Shown here in pieces: positions 46,673-55,721 of a stretch of 64,000 bases of DNA; the first letter of the stretch is position 1, and every line of letters begins with the position of its first letter. The stretch lies in contig JAEUPP010000013.1 in the NCBI GenBank assembly GCA_016790075.1, forward strand, positions 34,465 to 98,464. Reading direction: 5' to 3'. The DNA comes from Rhodanobacteraceae bacterium. GTDB taxonomy: Bacteria > Pseudomonadota > Gammaproteobacteria > Xanthomonadales > Rhodanobacteraceae. Made by a program: the position numbers and the translations under genes. The notes below the pieces were generated by a model. It saw only the letters and a program-made list of their open reading frames with translations. It searched no databases and was not told the DNA's origin.

Positions 46673-47758
46673 ATGCGCAGCCTTGCCGCCCGCCGCCGCA
46701 GCCTGGATATCTGGCCAGGATTTGTCGACGCACTCACCTCGCTGATCATGGTGCTGGTGTTTGTGCTGCTGCTGTTTGCGATTGGCCAGTTCGTGCTATC
46801 CGATTCGCTGGCTGGCAAGAATCGCGCGCTCGACGATCTGAATGCGCGCGTTGCACAACTGGCCAAGACGCTGTCGCTGACCGAAGACACCAAGCAGCAG
46901 CTCGACGCACAGGTGAAGGAGCTATCGGCCTCGCTGCTGGGCGTGAGCGGCGAACGCGACCAGGCGCGCAGTGAACTCACGGCTGCGCAGGCCGAAGCCG
47001 CCCGTCTCAGTGCCGATATCGCTGCACTTGCGCAGCTCAAGAGTCAGCTCGAAAACGATATTGCACGGCTCAGCGGCGAACTCGGTCTTAGCCAGACCGA
47101 AGTCGCAAAGGGCAAGGAGCTGTCCGCGCAGCAGATTGCGCAGATCGAACTGTTGAACCGGCAGATGGCCGCGCTGAATACGCAGCTCGCGCAGATCCAG
47201 GCCGCGCTGGACCTGGCCAACAAGGACATCAAGGCCAAGGACGTCAAACTCGCGGATCTCGGCAAGGAGCTCAATCTCGCATTGGCCAATCGCGTGGGCG
47301 AACTCGAACGCTATCGCTCGGAATTCTTTGGCCGCTTGCGTGCCGCACTCGGCGACCGGCCCGATATCCGCGTCGTCGGTGATCGTTTCGTCGTGCCGAC
47401 GGATATCCTGTTTGATACCGCCTCAGCCGAACTGGGACCGACGGCGCAAGCATCAATGGACAAGCTCGCCGAAACGGTGAAGCTGGTCGCCGCGGAAATT
47501 CCGTCGAATCTCGACTGGGTGCTGCGCATAGACGGGCACACCGATGCACGTCCCATCCACACCGACCGCTTCCCGTCGAACTGGGAACTGTCTTCGGCGC
47601 GCGCCGTCGCCATCGTCAAACACCTCGTGGTGCAAGGCATACCGGCACATCGCCTGTCGGCCAACGGCTTCGGCCAGTTCCAGCCGCTGGATTCCGCACA
47701 GACCGCGGAAGGTTTCGCGCGCAACCGGCGTATCGAGATTCAGCTGACGAATCGCTGA
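46673..47758 (+). CDS. MotB-like protein with coiled coil and OmpA peptidoglycan-binding domain
   Basis: 361 residues: one membrane helix with an acidic residue suited to proton conduction (FVDALTSLIMVLVFVLLLF, D19), a long coiled coil (about 45-220) and a C-terminal OmpA-like domain (IDGHTDARP, then SSARAVAIVKHLV and RNRRIEIQL). It is the stator partner of the gene upstream. No flagellar, Tol or chemotaxis genes are nearby. Confidence 0.87.
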   Translation: MRSLAARRRSLDIWPGFVDALTSLIMVLVFVLLLFAIGQFVLSDSLAGKNRALDDLNARVAQLAKTLSLTEDTKQQLDAQVKELSASLLGVSGERDQARSELTAAQAEAARLSADIAALAQLKSQLENDIARLSGELGLSQTEVAKGKELSAQQIAQIELLNRQMAALNTQLAQIQAALDLANKDIKAKDVKLADLGKELNLALANRVGELERYRSEFFGRLRAALGDRPDIRVVGDRFVVPTDILFDTASAELGPTAQASMDKLAETVKLVAAEIPSNLDWVLRIDGHTDARPIHTDRFPSNWELSSARAVAIVKHLVVQGIPAHRLSANGFGQFQPLDSAQTAEGFARNRRIEIQLTNR

Positions 47759-47795
47759 TGGCCTGCCTCGCAGCGAACCGCTGAAACGGTTACCC

Positions 47796-48311
47796 CTAGT
47801 CGCCGTGATACGCCGCCCAGCCGCCGAACTGCTGACCTATGACCCGATCAACGGCAGGTGCAATCTTGTCGAGAGCATGAGTTGATGTGCCGCTGACGCG
47901 GTAGGTTACCGTTGCCTCCGTACCGTTATCTTTCGCCGCGAGTGCGACGCTGAGCACGCCGCTGACCGCCATGTCCTGTAGCGGCCCGAGCGCCGCACTG
48001 AGCCGCAGCAGTTCGTGGCGCCGCAGCATGATGACGCGGCCGTGTTCGGCACCTCCGCCTTTCCAGCGTTCACAGAAGCAGGCGCCAAGCGTGAGATCGA
48101 GGCGGAGATTGGCCGCATCGCCCGACCAGGTGTGATCCTTCGGCCACCAGCGCGCCGGCTGCCCGAGTGTGGCCCAAGCCTGCGCCGGCGCTGCCGCAAG
48201 CAGGAATCGATGCTCAATCTGGAAACCGTCGGGCGCTGCCTGCTTGACCGCGGCCTGAGCCATTGACGCGCCGAACAGCGCAAACACAACCAGGACCAGG
48301 CGAGAACACAT
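47796..48311 (-). CDS. secreted SRPBCC (START-like) family protein
   Basis: 171 residues with a signal peptide (LVLVVFALFGASMAQA). The rest resembles a polyketide-cyclase/START fold (FLLAAAPAQAWATLGQPARWWPKD; EATVTYRVSG; GQQFGGWAAY at the end). Ligand unknown. It is convergent with the MotB-like gene. Confidence 0.75.
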   Translation of the reverse strand: MCSRLVLVVFALFGASMAQAAVKQAAPDGFQIEHRFLLAAAPAQAWATLGQPARWWPKDHTWSGDAANLRLDLTLGACFCERWKGGGAEHGRVIMLRRHELLRLSAALGPLQDMAVSGVLSVALAAKDNGTEATVTYRVSGTSTHALDKIAPAVDRVIGQQFGGWAAYHGD

Positions 48312-48360
48312 TAGCGGCTCCGATAACGTAGTGGCGGTCTGATTATTGCGCGGCCCGCGT

Positions 48361-49107
48361 TCAGTCGTAGCGGCCTACACGCAGCACGAGGTCCCAGCGC
48401 ACGAGGCGAATCTCGCTGGCGTCGCCCCAGGCCGCAGCAAACTGAGCACCCAGTTCATCGACGGGATCGCTGCCGTTCGCCGCGATGTAGCGCTGCGTAG
48501 CCGACCACGAGCGCAGGTAGGCCAGAAACGCGGCGAGGTCGTAGTGCGCAGCGAGTTCAAACGCCGGCGTCTCGAGGCGCGCAAATGGAAACGCCAGCTC
48601 GGCATAACCCGATTCCACGAGCCGGCGCTCGGGCGGCCAGTAACGATCGAGCAGATCGACATAGAGCTTTTGTTTCACCGCATCGACCGCCGGCGTGACC
48701 TGGCAATCGGCATAGCTCCACTGGGCAACGATCCCGCCAGGACGCAGCACGCGCCGGACTTCGGCATGGAAGGCATCGAGCTCAAACCAATGCAAGGCCT
48801 GGGCGACGGTGATGAGATCGGCGCTGGCGTCTTCCAGCGTCGAGTGCTCGGCGCGCTCGACACGGTATTCGAGATTCGCCGCGGTTTCCGCTTGCGCGAC
48901 TTGCGCAGCGCTGGGATCGGTCGCGATCACGCGCTCGAAATGTCCGGCCAAGCCCAGACTCGCCTGACCCGTACCGCAGCCAGCGTCCCAGGCCAATGTG
49001 CGGGTCGGGCACTGTGCCGCAAGCCAGGCGAACAGTTCTGGCGCATACCGCGGCCGCGCCGTGCGATAGATCGCCGACTGAGTGGAAAAATGGTCTTTGA
49101 ACGACAT
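48361..49107 (-). CDS. class I SAM-dependent methyltransferase
   Basis: 248 residues. Motif I is LAWDAGCGTGQASLGLA, followed by VIATDPS and ALHWFELDAFHAEVRRVLRPGG, the usual class I pattern of small-molecule methyltransferases (DUF/UbiE-like group). The C-terminal part with LDRYWPPERRLVESGY resembles trans-aconitate-type or ubiquinone-type enzymes, but no substrate can be given. Confidence 0.88.
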   Translation of the reverse strand: MSFKDHFSTQSAIYRTARPRYAPELFAWLAAQCPTRTLAWDAGCGTGQASLGLAGHFERVIATDPSAAQVAQAETAANLEYRVERAEHSTLEDASADLITVAQALHWFELDAFHAEVRRVLRPGGIVAQWSYADCQVTPAVDAVKQKLYVDLLDRYWPPERRLVESGYAELAFPFARLETPAFELAAHYDLAAFLAYLRSWSATQRYIAANGSDPVDELGAQFAAAWGDASEIRLVRWDLVLRVGRYD

Positions 49108-49157
49108 GGCACTCTCCGTCGCACTCTCTCATCAGCATTGAATTTCACTGCTCCGCC

Positions 49158-49718
49158 TCACAACGAATGGCGCGCAGCACCGTCAATCACCACGCGCGAT
49201 TCACCCGGCGCCAGTCCGGCTAGCGCATACGCACCGATGCGCACGCGCACCAGGCGCAAGGTCGGCAAGCCGACCGCGGCGGTCATGCGCCGTACCTGCC
49301 GATTGCGGCCTTCGCGCAGGGTCAGTGCCAGCCAACTATCCGGCACGTTCTTGCGAAAGCGTATCGGCGGATCGCGTGGCCAGATGTCCGGTGGTTCGAG
49401 TCGCTGCGCCTCCGCCGGCAAGGTGGGACCGTCGTTGAGCACGACGCCGCGGCATAGCGATCGCAGCGCTTCATCCGTGATCGTACCTTCGACCTGTACC
49501 CAATAGGTCTTGGCTTGCTTGTGCCGCGGATCGGTCAGTCGGTTGGCGAGCCTGCCGTCGTCGGTCAAGAGCAGCAGGCCCTCGGAATCGGCATCCAAGC
49601 GGCCAGCCGCGTAGACGCCGGGCTGGTGGATATGGTCGGCCAAGGTTGGCCGCCGCGGCGTGCTGTTGTCGGTGAATTGGCACAGCACGCCATAAGGCTT
49701 GTTGAACGCGAGCAGCAT
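49158..49718 (-). CDS. rluE: 23S rRNA pseudouridine synthase RluE
   Basis: 186 residues of the RsuA/RluB/E/F group without an S4 domain. The catalytic Asp is in [14 protein letters not shown]. The start [16 protein letters not shown] and length favour RluE, which modifies U2457 of 23S rRNA in E. coli. The C-terminal [21 protein letters not shown] block is conserved. Confidence 0.9.
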   Translation of the reverse strand: MLLAFNKPYGVLCQFTDNSTPRRPTLADHIHQPGVYAAGRLDADSEGLLLLTDDGRLANRLTDPRHKQAKTYWVQVEGTITDEALRSLCRGVVLNDGPTLPAEAQRLEPPDIWPRDPPIRFRKNVPDSWLALTLREGRNRQVRRMTAAVGLPTLRLVRVRIGAYALAGLAPGESRVVIDGAARHSL

Positions 49719-49757
49719 GCGGGTGGCGCGCGGATGCGAACAGCCGCGCGCGCGGCG

Positions 49758-50705
49758 TTACTGCTTTGCGGACTCGGACGGCGAAGCGGCCGCCGTCGCC
49801 GGCTTCACGAACTTCAAGGTCATGCGGTCGGACTCGCCTATCGCCAGATACTTGTCCTTGTCCTTGTCGCCCAACCCCAGCGTCGGCGGCAGGGTCCAGA
49901 CACCCCCTTCGTAGTCCTTGGTGTCCTTGGGATTGGCGTTGATCTCGCTCTTTTCCTGCAGCTGGAAACCGGCGTCGGTCGCGAGCTGGATCACGTAGTC
50001 TTCAGTGATGTAACCCGACTTCTTGATTTTCTCCAGATCGGCACCGGCCGCAGCACGGTGATCGGTCACGCCGAGCACACCGCCGGGCTTGAGCACGTCG
50101 AAGGCTGCCTTGAACAGGGCCTTGTCAGTGTTCCACATCATGAAATTATGAACATTGCGAAATGTCAGCACCATATCGGCGCTGGCCGGCGCACCTAGCA
50201 CGGGCGCGCTCATCGGGAATTCGCGCACGTCGACGGCTCCGTAGCGTTCGGCGTCGGCAGCAAGCTTTTCCCGGTATGCGGTATTGCTCTTGATGAGGTA
50301 GTTACGGGTACCCTCTTTCTCCACCGTCGTCGCGTCGACCAGCGCCGCGCTGAGTTTGCCCTGACCCTTGAGCAGTGGCGCGAGGATTTCGGTAAACCAA
50401 CCGCCGCCGGGCGTAATTTCGACGACCGTCATGTTCGGCTTCAGGCCAAAGAACGTCAGCGTCTCGCGCGGATGACGATAGACGTCGCGCGCCTTGTTCG
50501 CATCCGATCGCCAGGAGCCCGCGAGCACCTGATCGAAGTCGACGGTTGCGGCGGCAGCGGCTGGCGGCGGGGTCGGAGCGGGCGCCGCAACGGGTGCCGC
50601 AGGCTTGGGGGCTTCCGGTGCGGCAGCGGGCTTGGCGGATTCCTGGCCACCGCCGCAGGCGGCAAGAACCAGAGTGAGGGCGAACGGCAGGGCAAGCTTC
50701 TGCAT
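49758..50705 (-). CDS. predicted lipoprotein with SAM-dependent methyltransferase fold
   Basis: 315 residues. The ATG at 50703-50705 opens a lipoprotein signal (LALPFALTLVLAACGGGQ). An Ala/Pro-rich linker (about 25-55) precedes a methyltransferase-like domain: motif EITPGGGWFTEILAPLL, then ADMVLTFRNVHNFMM and VLKPGGVLGVTDHRA. The same domain order is found in other secreted 'methyltransferases' of this order. SAM is not expected outside the cytoplasm, so the domain may bind another ligand. The frame upstream of this ATG lacks a signal. Confidence 0.82.
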   Translation of the reverse strand: MQKLALPFALTLVLAACGGGQESAKPAAAPEAPKPAAPVAAPAPTPPPAAAAATVDFDQVLAGSWRSDANKARDVYRHPRETLTFFGLKPNMTVVEITPGGGWFTEILAPLLKGQGKLSAALVDATTVEKEGTRNYLIKSNTAYREKLAADAERYGAVDVREFPMSAPVLGAPASADMVLTFRNVHNFMMWNTDKALFKAAFDVLKPGGVLGVTDHRAAAGADLEKIKKSGYITEDYVIQLATDAGFQLQEKSEINANPKDTKDYEGGVWTLPPTLGLGDKDKDKYLAIGESDRMTLKFVKPATAAASPSESAKQ

Positions 50706-50815
50706 GACAGCTCCGAAACGCGATGGGGAAGTGCAGCAGGCTAACACGCGTGAAGTGACGGCCGAAATCGCCTTCGAGCCGTGGCGTACTGCCAATGCGC
50801 CGGATTGGCAACAAC

Positions 50816-51742
50816 TCAGCGCGGGCGCCGGCGCGCACGCGGCTTCACCGCCGCGCTAGCCGTCGCCGCCGTGTGTTCTGCCGCTTCCTCGAGCAGCCAC
50901 GCGCGGAACGCGGCCACACCGGCATGTGTCGCCGAGCGCGGCGGATAGACGAGGTAGTGCGACCACTCCGCACGCAGCCGCTCCGGCACCAGCGCAACGA
51001 GTCGTCCCGCATCGATGTGCGGCTTGACCAGGGTCATGCGGCCCAATGCCACGCCCAGCCCCTCGAGCGCTGCGCGATGCAGCGTCTCGGTATCACCGAA
51101 ATTGGCGACATAGCGCTTCGGCGGCTGACCGCCGAACTCCCGGAACCAGTCGGCCCACCAATCACCCGGGTCGCCAAGCAGCGGCCAACGTGCGAGCTCG
51201 GCTGGCGCCGGCGAGCGGCTGCGACGCTTGAGCAGCAGCGGACTCGCGACTGGCGTTATCCACTCGTGGAAAAGGTGGATCGCGTCAAGGCCGGGCCAGA
51301 TACCAGGCCCGAAGCGCAGTGCCGCATCGACGGGTTCTTTGGCGAAATCGACGAGGCCGACGCCTGAATGCAGGTGCAGCTCCAGTTCCGGATGGCGTGC
51401 GACGAAACGCGGCAGCCTCGGCACGAGCCAGCCCGAGGCAACCGTCGGCATCATGCTGATGCTGAGCGCGCCTGCGCGGCTTTGCCGCGGCGGCTGCAAC
51501 GCGCGCTCGATCGCGGCAAGTGGATGTTCGACCGCGTCGAGCAGGCGTTCGCCGTCGGCGGTCAGGCTGACGCCACGCGGTCCGCGCACGAACAGGGTCT
51601 GCTGCAGGCGTGCTTCGAGCGCACGGATCTGATGGCTCAATGCACTGACCGTGAGGTTCAGACGTTGTGCCGCGCGCGACAGATTGCGTTGCTGCGCGGC
51701 GAGCACGAACGCTTGCAGTGCGGACAGCGGAGGCTTTGCCAT
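50816..51742 (-). CDS. LysR family transcriptional regulator (GcvA-like)
   Basis: 308 residues. The helix-turn-helix block (LSRAAQRLNLTVSALSHQIR) and substrate domain (LSISMMPTVASGWLVPRLP; PVDAALRFGPG) are of the GcvA/AmpR type. It is divergent from the 57-residue protein at 51863, with 120 bases between. That gene is its likely target. Confidence 0.92.
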   Translation of the reverse strand: MAKPPLSALQAFVLAAQQRNLSRAAQRLNLTVSALSHQIRALEARLQQTLFVRGPRGVSLTADGERLLDAVEHPLAAIERALQPPRQSRAGALSISMMPTVASGWLVPRLPRFVARHPELELHLHSGVGLVDFAKEPVDAALRFGPGIWPGLDAIHLFHEWITPVASPLLLKRRSRSPAPAELARWPLLGDPGDWWADWFREFGGQPPKRYVANFGDTETLHRAALEGLGVALGRMTLVKPHIDAGRLVALVPERLRAEWSHYLVYPPRSATHAGVAAFRAWLLEEAAEHTAATASAAVKPRARRRPR

Positions 51743-51862
51743 GTTGAATTTTCCTCAAGCCTGTCTTGCAAAGATATCGCTTTTTCCCCGCGACTGGCGT
51801 GGCTACGCTGTCGCCACCTTCAAGCGGCATCAACTCTCGCTGCACCCCGACGGAGCAATACC

Positions 51863-52036
51863 ATGACCTCGATCTGGAAAGACCTGCTCTTCATGCATGG
51901 GTATTTCGTGCGCCCCGATGACATCCTGGACGTTGCCCACAGCAAGGCCGACCGGGCCGACGCACAGCGCGAAGCCCGCCAACTGACAGAACTCGCTGCC
52001 GATACCGAGGGCCTCGCCTGCGCCGGCTGCAGTTGA
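51863..52036 (+). CDS. 57-residue protein of unknown function
   Basis: 57 residues (MTSIWKDLLFMHGYFVRPDD...). The N-terminal half looks like a helix, the C-terminus ends CAGCS with two cysteines. GGAG stands eight bases before the ATG. Divergence from the LysR regulator suggests it is a regulated gene rather than a chance ORF. No family recognised; a metal or redox role for the Cys pair would be guesswork. Confidence 0.6.
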   Translation: MTSIWKDLLFMHGYFVRPDDILDVAHSKADRADAQREARQLTELAADTEGLACAGCS

Positions 52037-52198
52037 TGCGGCCGTTGCGCCGGAGTGTGACGCCAGGACGCGTCGCACGCGGCTCAGAGAAACGGCCGGC
52101 TGAACGGTGCAGCCCGCGCCGGGCAGGCGCAAGCCGGATAGCGCGGCACCTCGATGCATTCACCGGCCGCGATTTACTGCGGCGATGCGAGGCGCTGG

Positions 52199-52780
52199 TC
52201 AGGCACGGCCAGGCCGCCCCGATCGCCGGCACCCTTCACTTTGCGCTGAGTTCACAGCTTGCGCCTGCTGCCAGATCCCCAGGACAAAGGACTGAACCGT
52301 GCGGACAAAGCACTCGCTGGCGAACGCCAACACGAAGTGCGGGGAACCGTCCAGTTCCACCAGTTGAACCGGGCCTGCCGCTTTCAGGGCCGCGACGTGG
52401 GTGTGCGCAGCAGCTATACGCGTCTTAGGGTCCAGCGTGCCCGCGAGCACGAAGGTGCGCGGCAAGACTTTGGGCAGCTCGCCGTAGTAAGCATCGCGCT
52501 CGCAGACCGGTAAATTGCCCTGCAGCACCAGCCCTGGAAGCGGGCTAGTGAACCAGTAGTCCGCCTGCTCTTTCTTCAGGGGGTCGCCGCTCAGCTGAAG
52601 ACGCTCCGCAGCCTGATGCCGTGCCGGAACCGTGTAGTAAGTGCATAAACTGGGCACCAACACTGGATGCTGGTCCCGGTCGCTGCACACCTCGAACTGC
52701 TGGGCAGAAACCAGCGGCGCCAGGACCAGGAGCGACAGTAGCCGCACTCCATTGAGAAAGCGTGAAACCTGAACGGTCAC
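52199..52780 (-). pseudogene. internally deleted secreted alpha/beta hydrolase (TAP-like C-terminus)
   Basis: About 193 residues from a GTG near 52778-52780. The N-terminus has a signal-like segment (FLNGVRLLSLLVLAPLVSA) and the start of a mature hydrolase (SLCTYYTVPARH). Residues about 85-175 match the C-terminal TAP-like part (FVLAGTLDPKTRIAAAHTHV; ELDGSPHFVLA). The central 250 or so residues, including the GxSxG nucleophile, are missing in between. The join appears in frame. It is therefore a truncated relic or a shortened gene. The start is poorly supported. Confidence 0.55.
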
Positions 52781-52892
52781 TTTGCATCGCCATGGTGAGC
52801 CGCGTGATCTCTGCGAATACACCGGCACGCCTCAGTGTTTGTCCACGACAACAACATCGCCGCATGCGGGTTGAATAATTCGATATGCGTGT

Positions 52893-53285
52893 TTATTTGT
52901 CCACTTCTTGCATCATCATGTCCCAGGAAGGATATGACGAACTGTCCGTGGTAACCGCAACTTTGCCGCCGGCAAAACGCACGCTGACGCTTCCGCTGTA
53001 GCTGATTTCGATGGTTGTTATGCCACATACCGCTTTCTTGCTGCCGGCGTCCGAGCAATAAGCAAGAGCGCCGTCCTTGATCGCGGTGCTGAAATTTCTG
53101 ATCTGAGTCAATTCGTCTTTCGCCGGAAAGCTATCGACCTTCAGATCAAATTTGACATCGCTTCCGCAAGCGCTCTTGAGCTTACTGGCGGCCCCATGCA
53201 CAGCTAATGCTTGAATAGATGGGGGTTGTGGAGCGCTTACGAAGTATCCGCAGAGAAGCTTTTGTACCCAGCCGCTTATCCGCAT
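52893..53285 (-). CDS. hypothetical secreted or cell-associated small protein
   Basis: 130 residues from an ATG at 53283-53285. The N-terminal WVQKLLCGYFVSA is weakly hydrophobic. Cysteine pairs (SACGSD, YCSDAG, VCGITT) suggest disulfide bonds in an exported domain. Base composition is more AT-rich than in surrounding genes. I do not recognise a family. It lies downstream of aceK on the same strand with 45 bases between. Confidence 0.5.
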   Translation of the reverse strand: MRISGWVQKLLCGYFVSAPQPPSIQALAVHGAASKLKSACGSDVKFDLKVDSFPAKDELTQIRNFSTAIKDGALAYCSDAGSKKAVCGITTIEISYSGSVSVRFAGGKVAVTTDSSSYPSWDMMMQEVDK

Positions 53286-53330
53286 AACCCCAAAATCCAA
53301 AACCAACTACCGATTTAGTCAGAGGTCCGC

Positions 53331-55070
53331 TCAGGAGAAGGGCTGGCCGAGCAGCACGGCAGGCGTCAGGCAGGCCGAGGCTGGATACGGTGGCACGTCG
53401 ATGCGCTCTCCGGCCGCGATACGCTGCTGCAGCGCCAGCCACCAGCGCACATCGAAGATCTCGCCGTGCTGGGCGAGCAACGCTGCGCGCTGCGCATCGC
53501 TAAGGCCGAGAAAGCGCGGAAACTGCTGCGGAAACACATCGTGTGGACCGACGTACCACGCGTCGCTGCCGCTGGCGCCCTCTCCTTCGTCCTCCGGCAG
53601 GACACGAAAGCGGCATTCGCTGACGAGGCAAAGTTCGTCGTAGTCATAAAATATTGCACGGCCGTTGCGCGAGATACCGAAGTTCTTCAGCAGCAGATCG
53701 CCGGCAAACACGTTGCTGCGCGCCAGATCGCGGATCGCCTGGCCGTAGTCAAGAATCGCACGCCGCGCCGCCTCCGCATCGACTTCACGCAGGTAGAGGT
53801 TCAGTGGCCGTAGACGGCGCTCGATGTAGCAGTGTGCGATCACGAGATCAGTGCCGTCGACATAGGCACTCTCACGACACTCGCCAAGGATTTCTTCCAG
53901 CAACGCAGGTGCAAAACGGCGCAGCGGAAAGCGCAGGAAGCGGAACTCCTGCGCATCGACCAGCCGGCCTGCGCGATCACGATGAAACACCAGACGGTAC
54001 TTGGCCATGACTTCTTCGCGCACCGTTTCCTTGGGAAATGCAAAGCGGTCGCGAATCAGCTTGAACACCAGCGGATACGAGGGCAGCGTGAACACGAGCA
54101 TGACCATGCCACGCTCGCCTTCGGCGTGCACAAAGGTTTCGTCCGGATCGCGCTGCAGGTGGCGGAAGAAATGCCGATAGCGTTCGGTCTTGCCCTGCTT
54201 GGCGCGGCCGAGCACGGTGTATAGCTCGTCAATGGGCTTGGACGGCAGCAAGGTGCGCAGAAATACGACCGCGTCGCCGACGGTCGCAAGGTCCGCATGA
54301 AAATAGCTGCGCGTGTAGCCGAACACCTGCGCCACATGTTCGCGCTCGGTCAGCACGGCATCGGCACGAATGCCCCCGGGTTCGTGCACCAGCGCGATCA
54401 CCAGCGGCGCAATGCGCTCGGCGCCGAACACGCGGCCGACGAGATAGGCGCGGCGTTCGCGGTAGAACACGGTCTGCAGCAGCTCGATGGCGCGCACCGG
54501 GTCACTGCCCCAGCTCTCCAGCCGCCGCGACACGGCTTCGGCGATACGGATGGCGCAGAGTCCCGCATGCGCATAGGCCGCGGCGAACGGATAGTCGTCG
54601 AGTATGGCCTGACACACGCGCGGCAGATTGCCCCAGACCGCATAACTATGGCGCGCAACCGGATGCGTGATGCGATCGGTGGGTTCGATATCGAGCGCAA
54701 CGAATTCGATGCCCGCATCCACGCCACGCGTTTTGAAGAAGCGCCGGGTCTGCGTGTTGAACCAGGTCTTGTAGAGTTCCTGATCGAGCAGCGTTGCGAT
54801 GATTGCCGCATAGTGCGTACGAATCTCGCCCCAGAGCGTGCGGTCACGCAGCGCTTCGCCGAGATGTGCTTCGAGCCGGCTAGCCATACGCTGCGCACAG
54901 GCGTCGTAGAGTTCGATACGTTCGACCGCATCTCCGCCGGCTCCATCCCAGTCACGTGTCTCGAATCGCCGCTGCGCGCGTTGGGTGACGGCGCGGAATT
55001 GCGCGTGATAGTCCACGAATCCTTCGTGGATCAAGGTAGCGGTTTCGGCGGCTGGGGATGTGGCAGTCAT
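53331..55070 (-). CDS. aceK: isocitrate dehydrogenase kinase/phosphatase AceK
   Basis: 579 residues from the ATG at 55068-55070 (an in-frame TTG five codons earlier has no support). AceK phosphorylates Icd on a serine and removes the phosphate, setting flux between the TCA cycle and the glyoxylate shunt. Hallmarks are the AceK-specific block [20 protein letters not shown] with the ATP-site Lys, the catalytic-loop region [21 protein letters not shown] and [15 protein letters not shown]. aceBA are not in the window. The target gene icd lies 1.8 kb upstream, separated by a two-gene cassette. Confidence 0.95.
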   Translation of the reverse strand: MTATSPAAETATLIHEGFVDYHAQFRAVTQRAQRRFETRDWDGAGGDAVERIELYDACAQRMASRLEAHLGEALRDRTLWGEIRTHYAAIIATLLDQELYKTWFNTQTRRFFKTRGVDAGIEFVALDIEPTDRITHPVARHSYAVWGNLPRVCQAILDDYPFAAAYAHAGLCAIRIAEAVSRRLESWGSDPVRAIELLQTVFYRERRAYLVGRVFGAERIAPLVIALVHEPGGIRADAVLTEREHVAQVFGYTRSYFHADLATVGDAVVFLRTLLPSKPIDELYTVLGRAKQGKTERYRHFFRHLQRDPDETFVHAEGERGMVMLVFTLPSYPLVFKLIRDRFAFPKETVREEVMAKYRLVFHRDRAGRLVDAQEFRFLRFPLRRFAPALLEEILGECRESAYVDGTDLVIAHCYIERRLRPLNLYLREVDAEAARRAILDYGQAIRDLARSNVFAGDLLLKNFGISRNGRAIFYDYDELCLVSECRFRVLPEDEGEGASGSDAWYVGPHDVFPQQFPRFLGLSDAQRAALLAQHGEIFDVRWWLALQQRIAAGERIDVPPYPASACLTPAVLLGQPFS

Positions 55071-55178
55071 CGTAGGCAGTCGCAATCGGCGGCGGCACGA
55101 GTATCACGATTGGGAAGGCAAGGGAATAAGGCACCGCGCGCGCGCAAGCAACGCACAGTTGCCCGCCAAACTCCTCTG

Positions 55179-55721
55179 TCAGAGCCCCAGGCGCCGCGTC
55201 TCATCGATAGTGGCCACGAGCGACGCGAGTAAACACTGCGGAGCGCGGCGAGACTCACCGAATCGTTCGCCTGCCAACCGAATAAGATCGGGGGGAACTT
55301 CGCGGAAGTCGTGCTTGATGTCTCGTTCCTCGTCGACGTCAACTCCCAGGAGGTAACGCAACCACGTTTCGATATGACGTTTTGGGACTAGATGACAGAT
55401 ACGCTCAGTCGCCGCGCGAACTGGCCGGCCGGCGTTTTCCAGGCTCTGATCAAGCTGCCTGCAGCGATACTCGACAGACCTAAGGTCTGCGTCGACGACG
55501 ACAATCATCCCTATCCCAAGCTGGTGATTGGCCTTTGCCCGGAACTCCTTCACCACTAGCGGATATTGAGTAATGACAAATGCTTCTGCCGATCCGCGTG
55601 CGCTCGGCGCGACAGTCGTGCGAATGCGCCGCGAATCGATACCTAACGTCTGAAGCCAGCGTCGCACAAAGAGTTCGTGCGCGCGATCCTCACAGAGTAG
55701 ATCAATCCGATCACACGGCAT
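55179..55721 (-). CDS. TOPRIM-like small protein paired with an AAA ATPase (DUF4276-like)
   Basis: 180 residues from the ATG at 55719-55721, overlapping the ATPase gene by 11 bases, so co-translation is likely. The N-terminal strand IDLLCEDRAHELFVRRWL with an acidic residue and the later VVVDADLRSVE (DxD) fit a TOPRIM or DUF4276 fold. HLVPKRHIETWLRYLLGVDVDEE follows. Small TOPRIM-like proteins partnered with ABC-type ATPases form the nuclease or effector arm of defence systems such as PARIS-, OLD- or AbiL-like modules. The exact family is not certain. GC is lower than in flanking genes. Confidence 0.6.
   Translation of the reverse strand: MPCDRIDLLCEDRAHELFVRRWLQTLGIDSRRIRTTVAPSARGSAEAFVITQYPLVVKEFRAKANHQLGIGMIVVVDADLRSVEYRCRQLDQSLENAGRPVRAATERICHLVPKRHIETWLRYLLGVDVDEERDIKHDFREVPPDLIRLAGERFGESRRAPQCLLASLVATIDETRRLGL

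Noticed and set aside
45596-47758. Zorya defence system (ZorA/ZorB)
   Set aside because: Only MotA/MotB-like proteins are seen. No ZorC, ZorD or ZorE gene is nearby and TatD upstream is a housekeeping gene.
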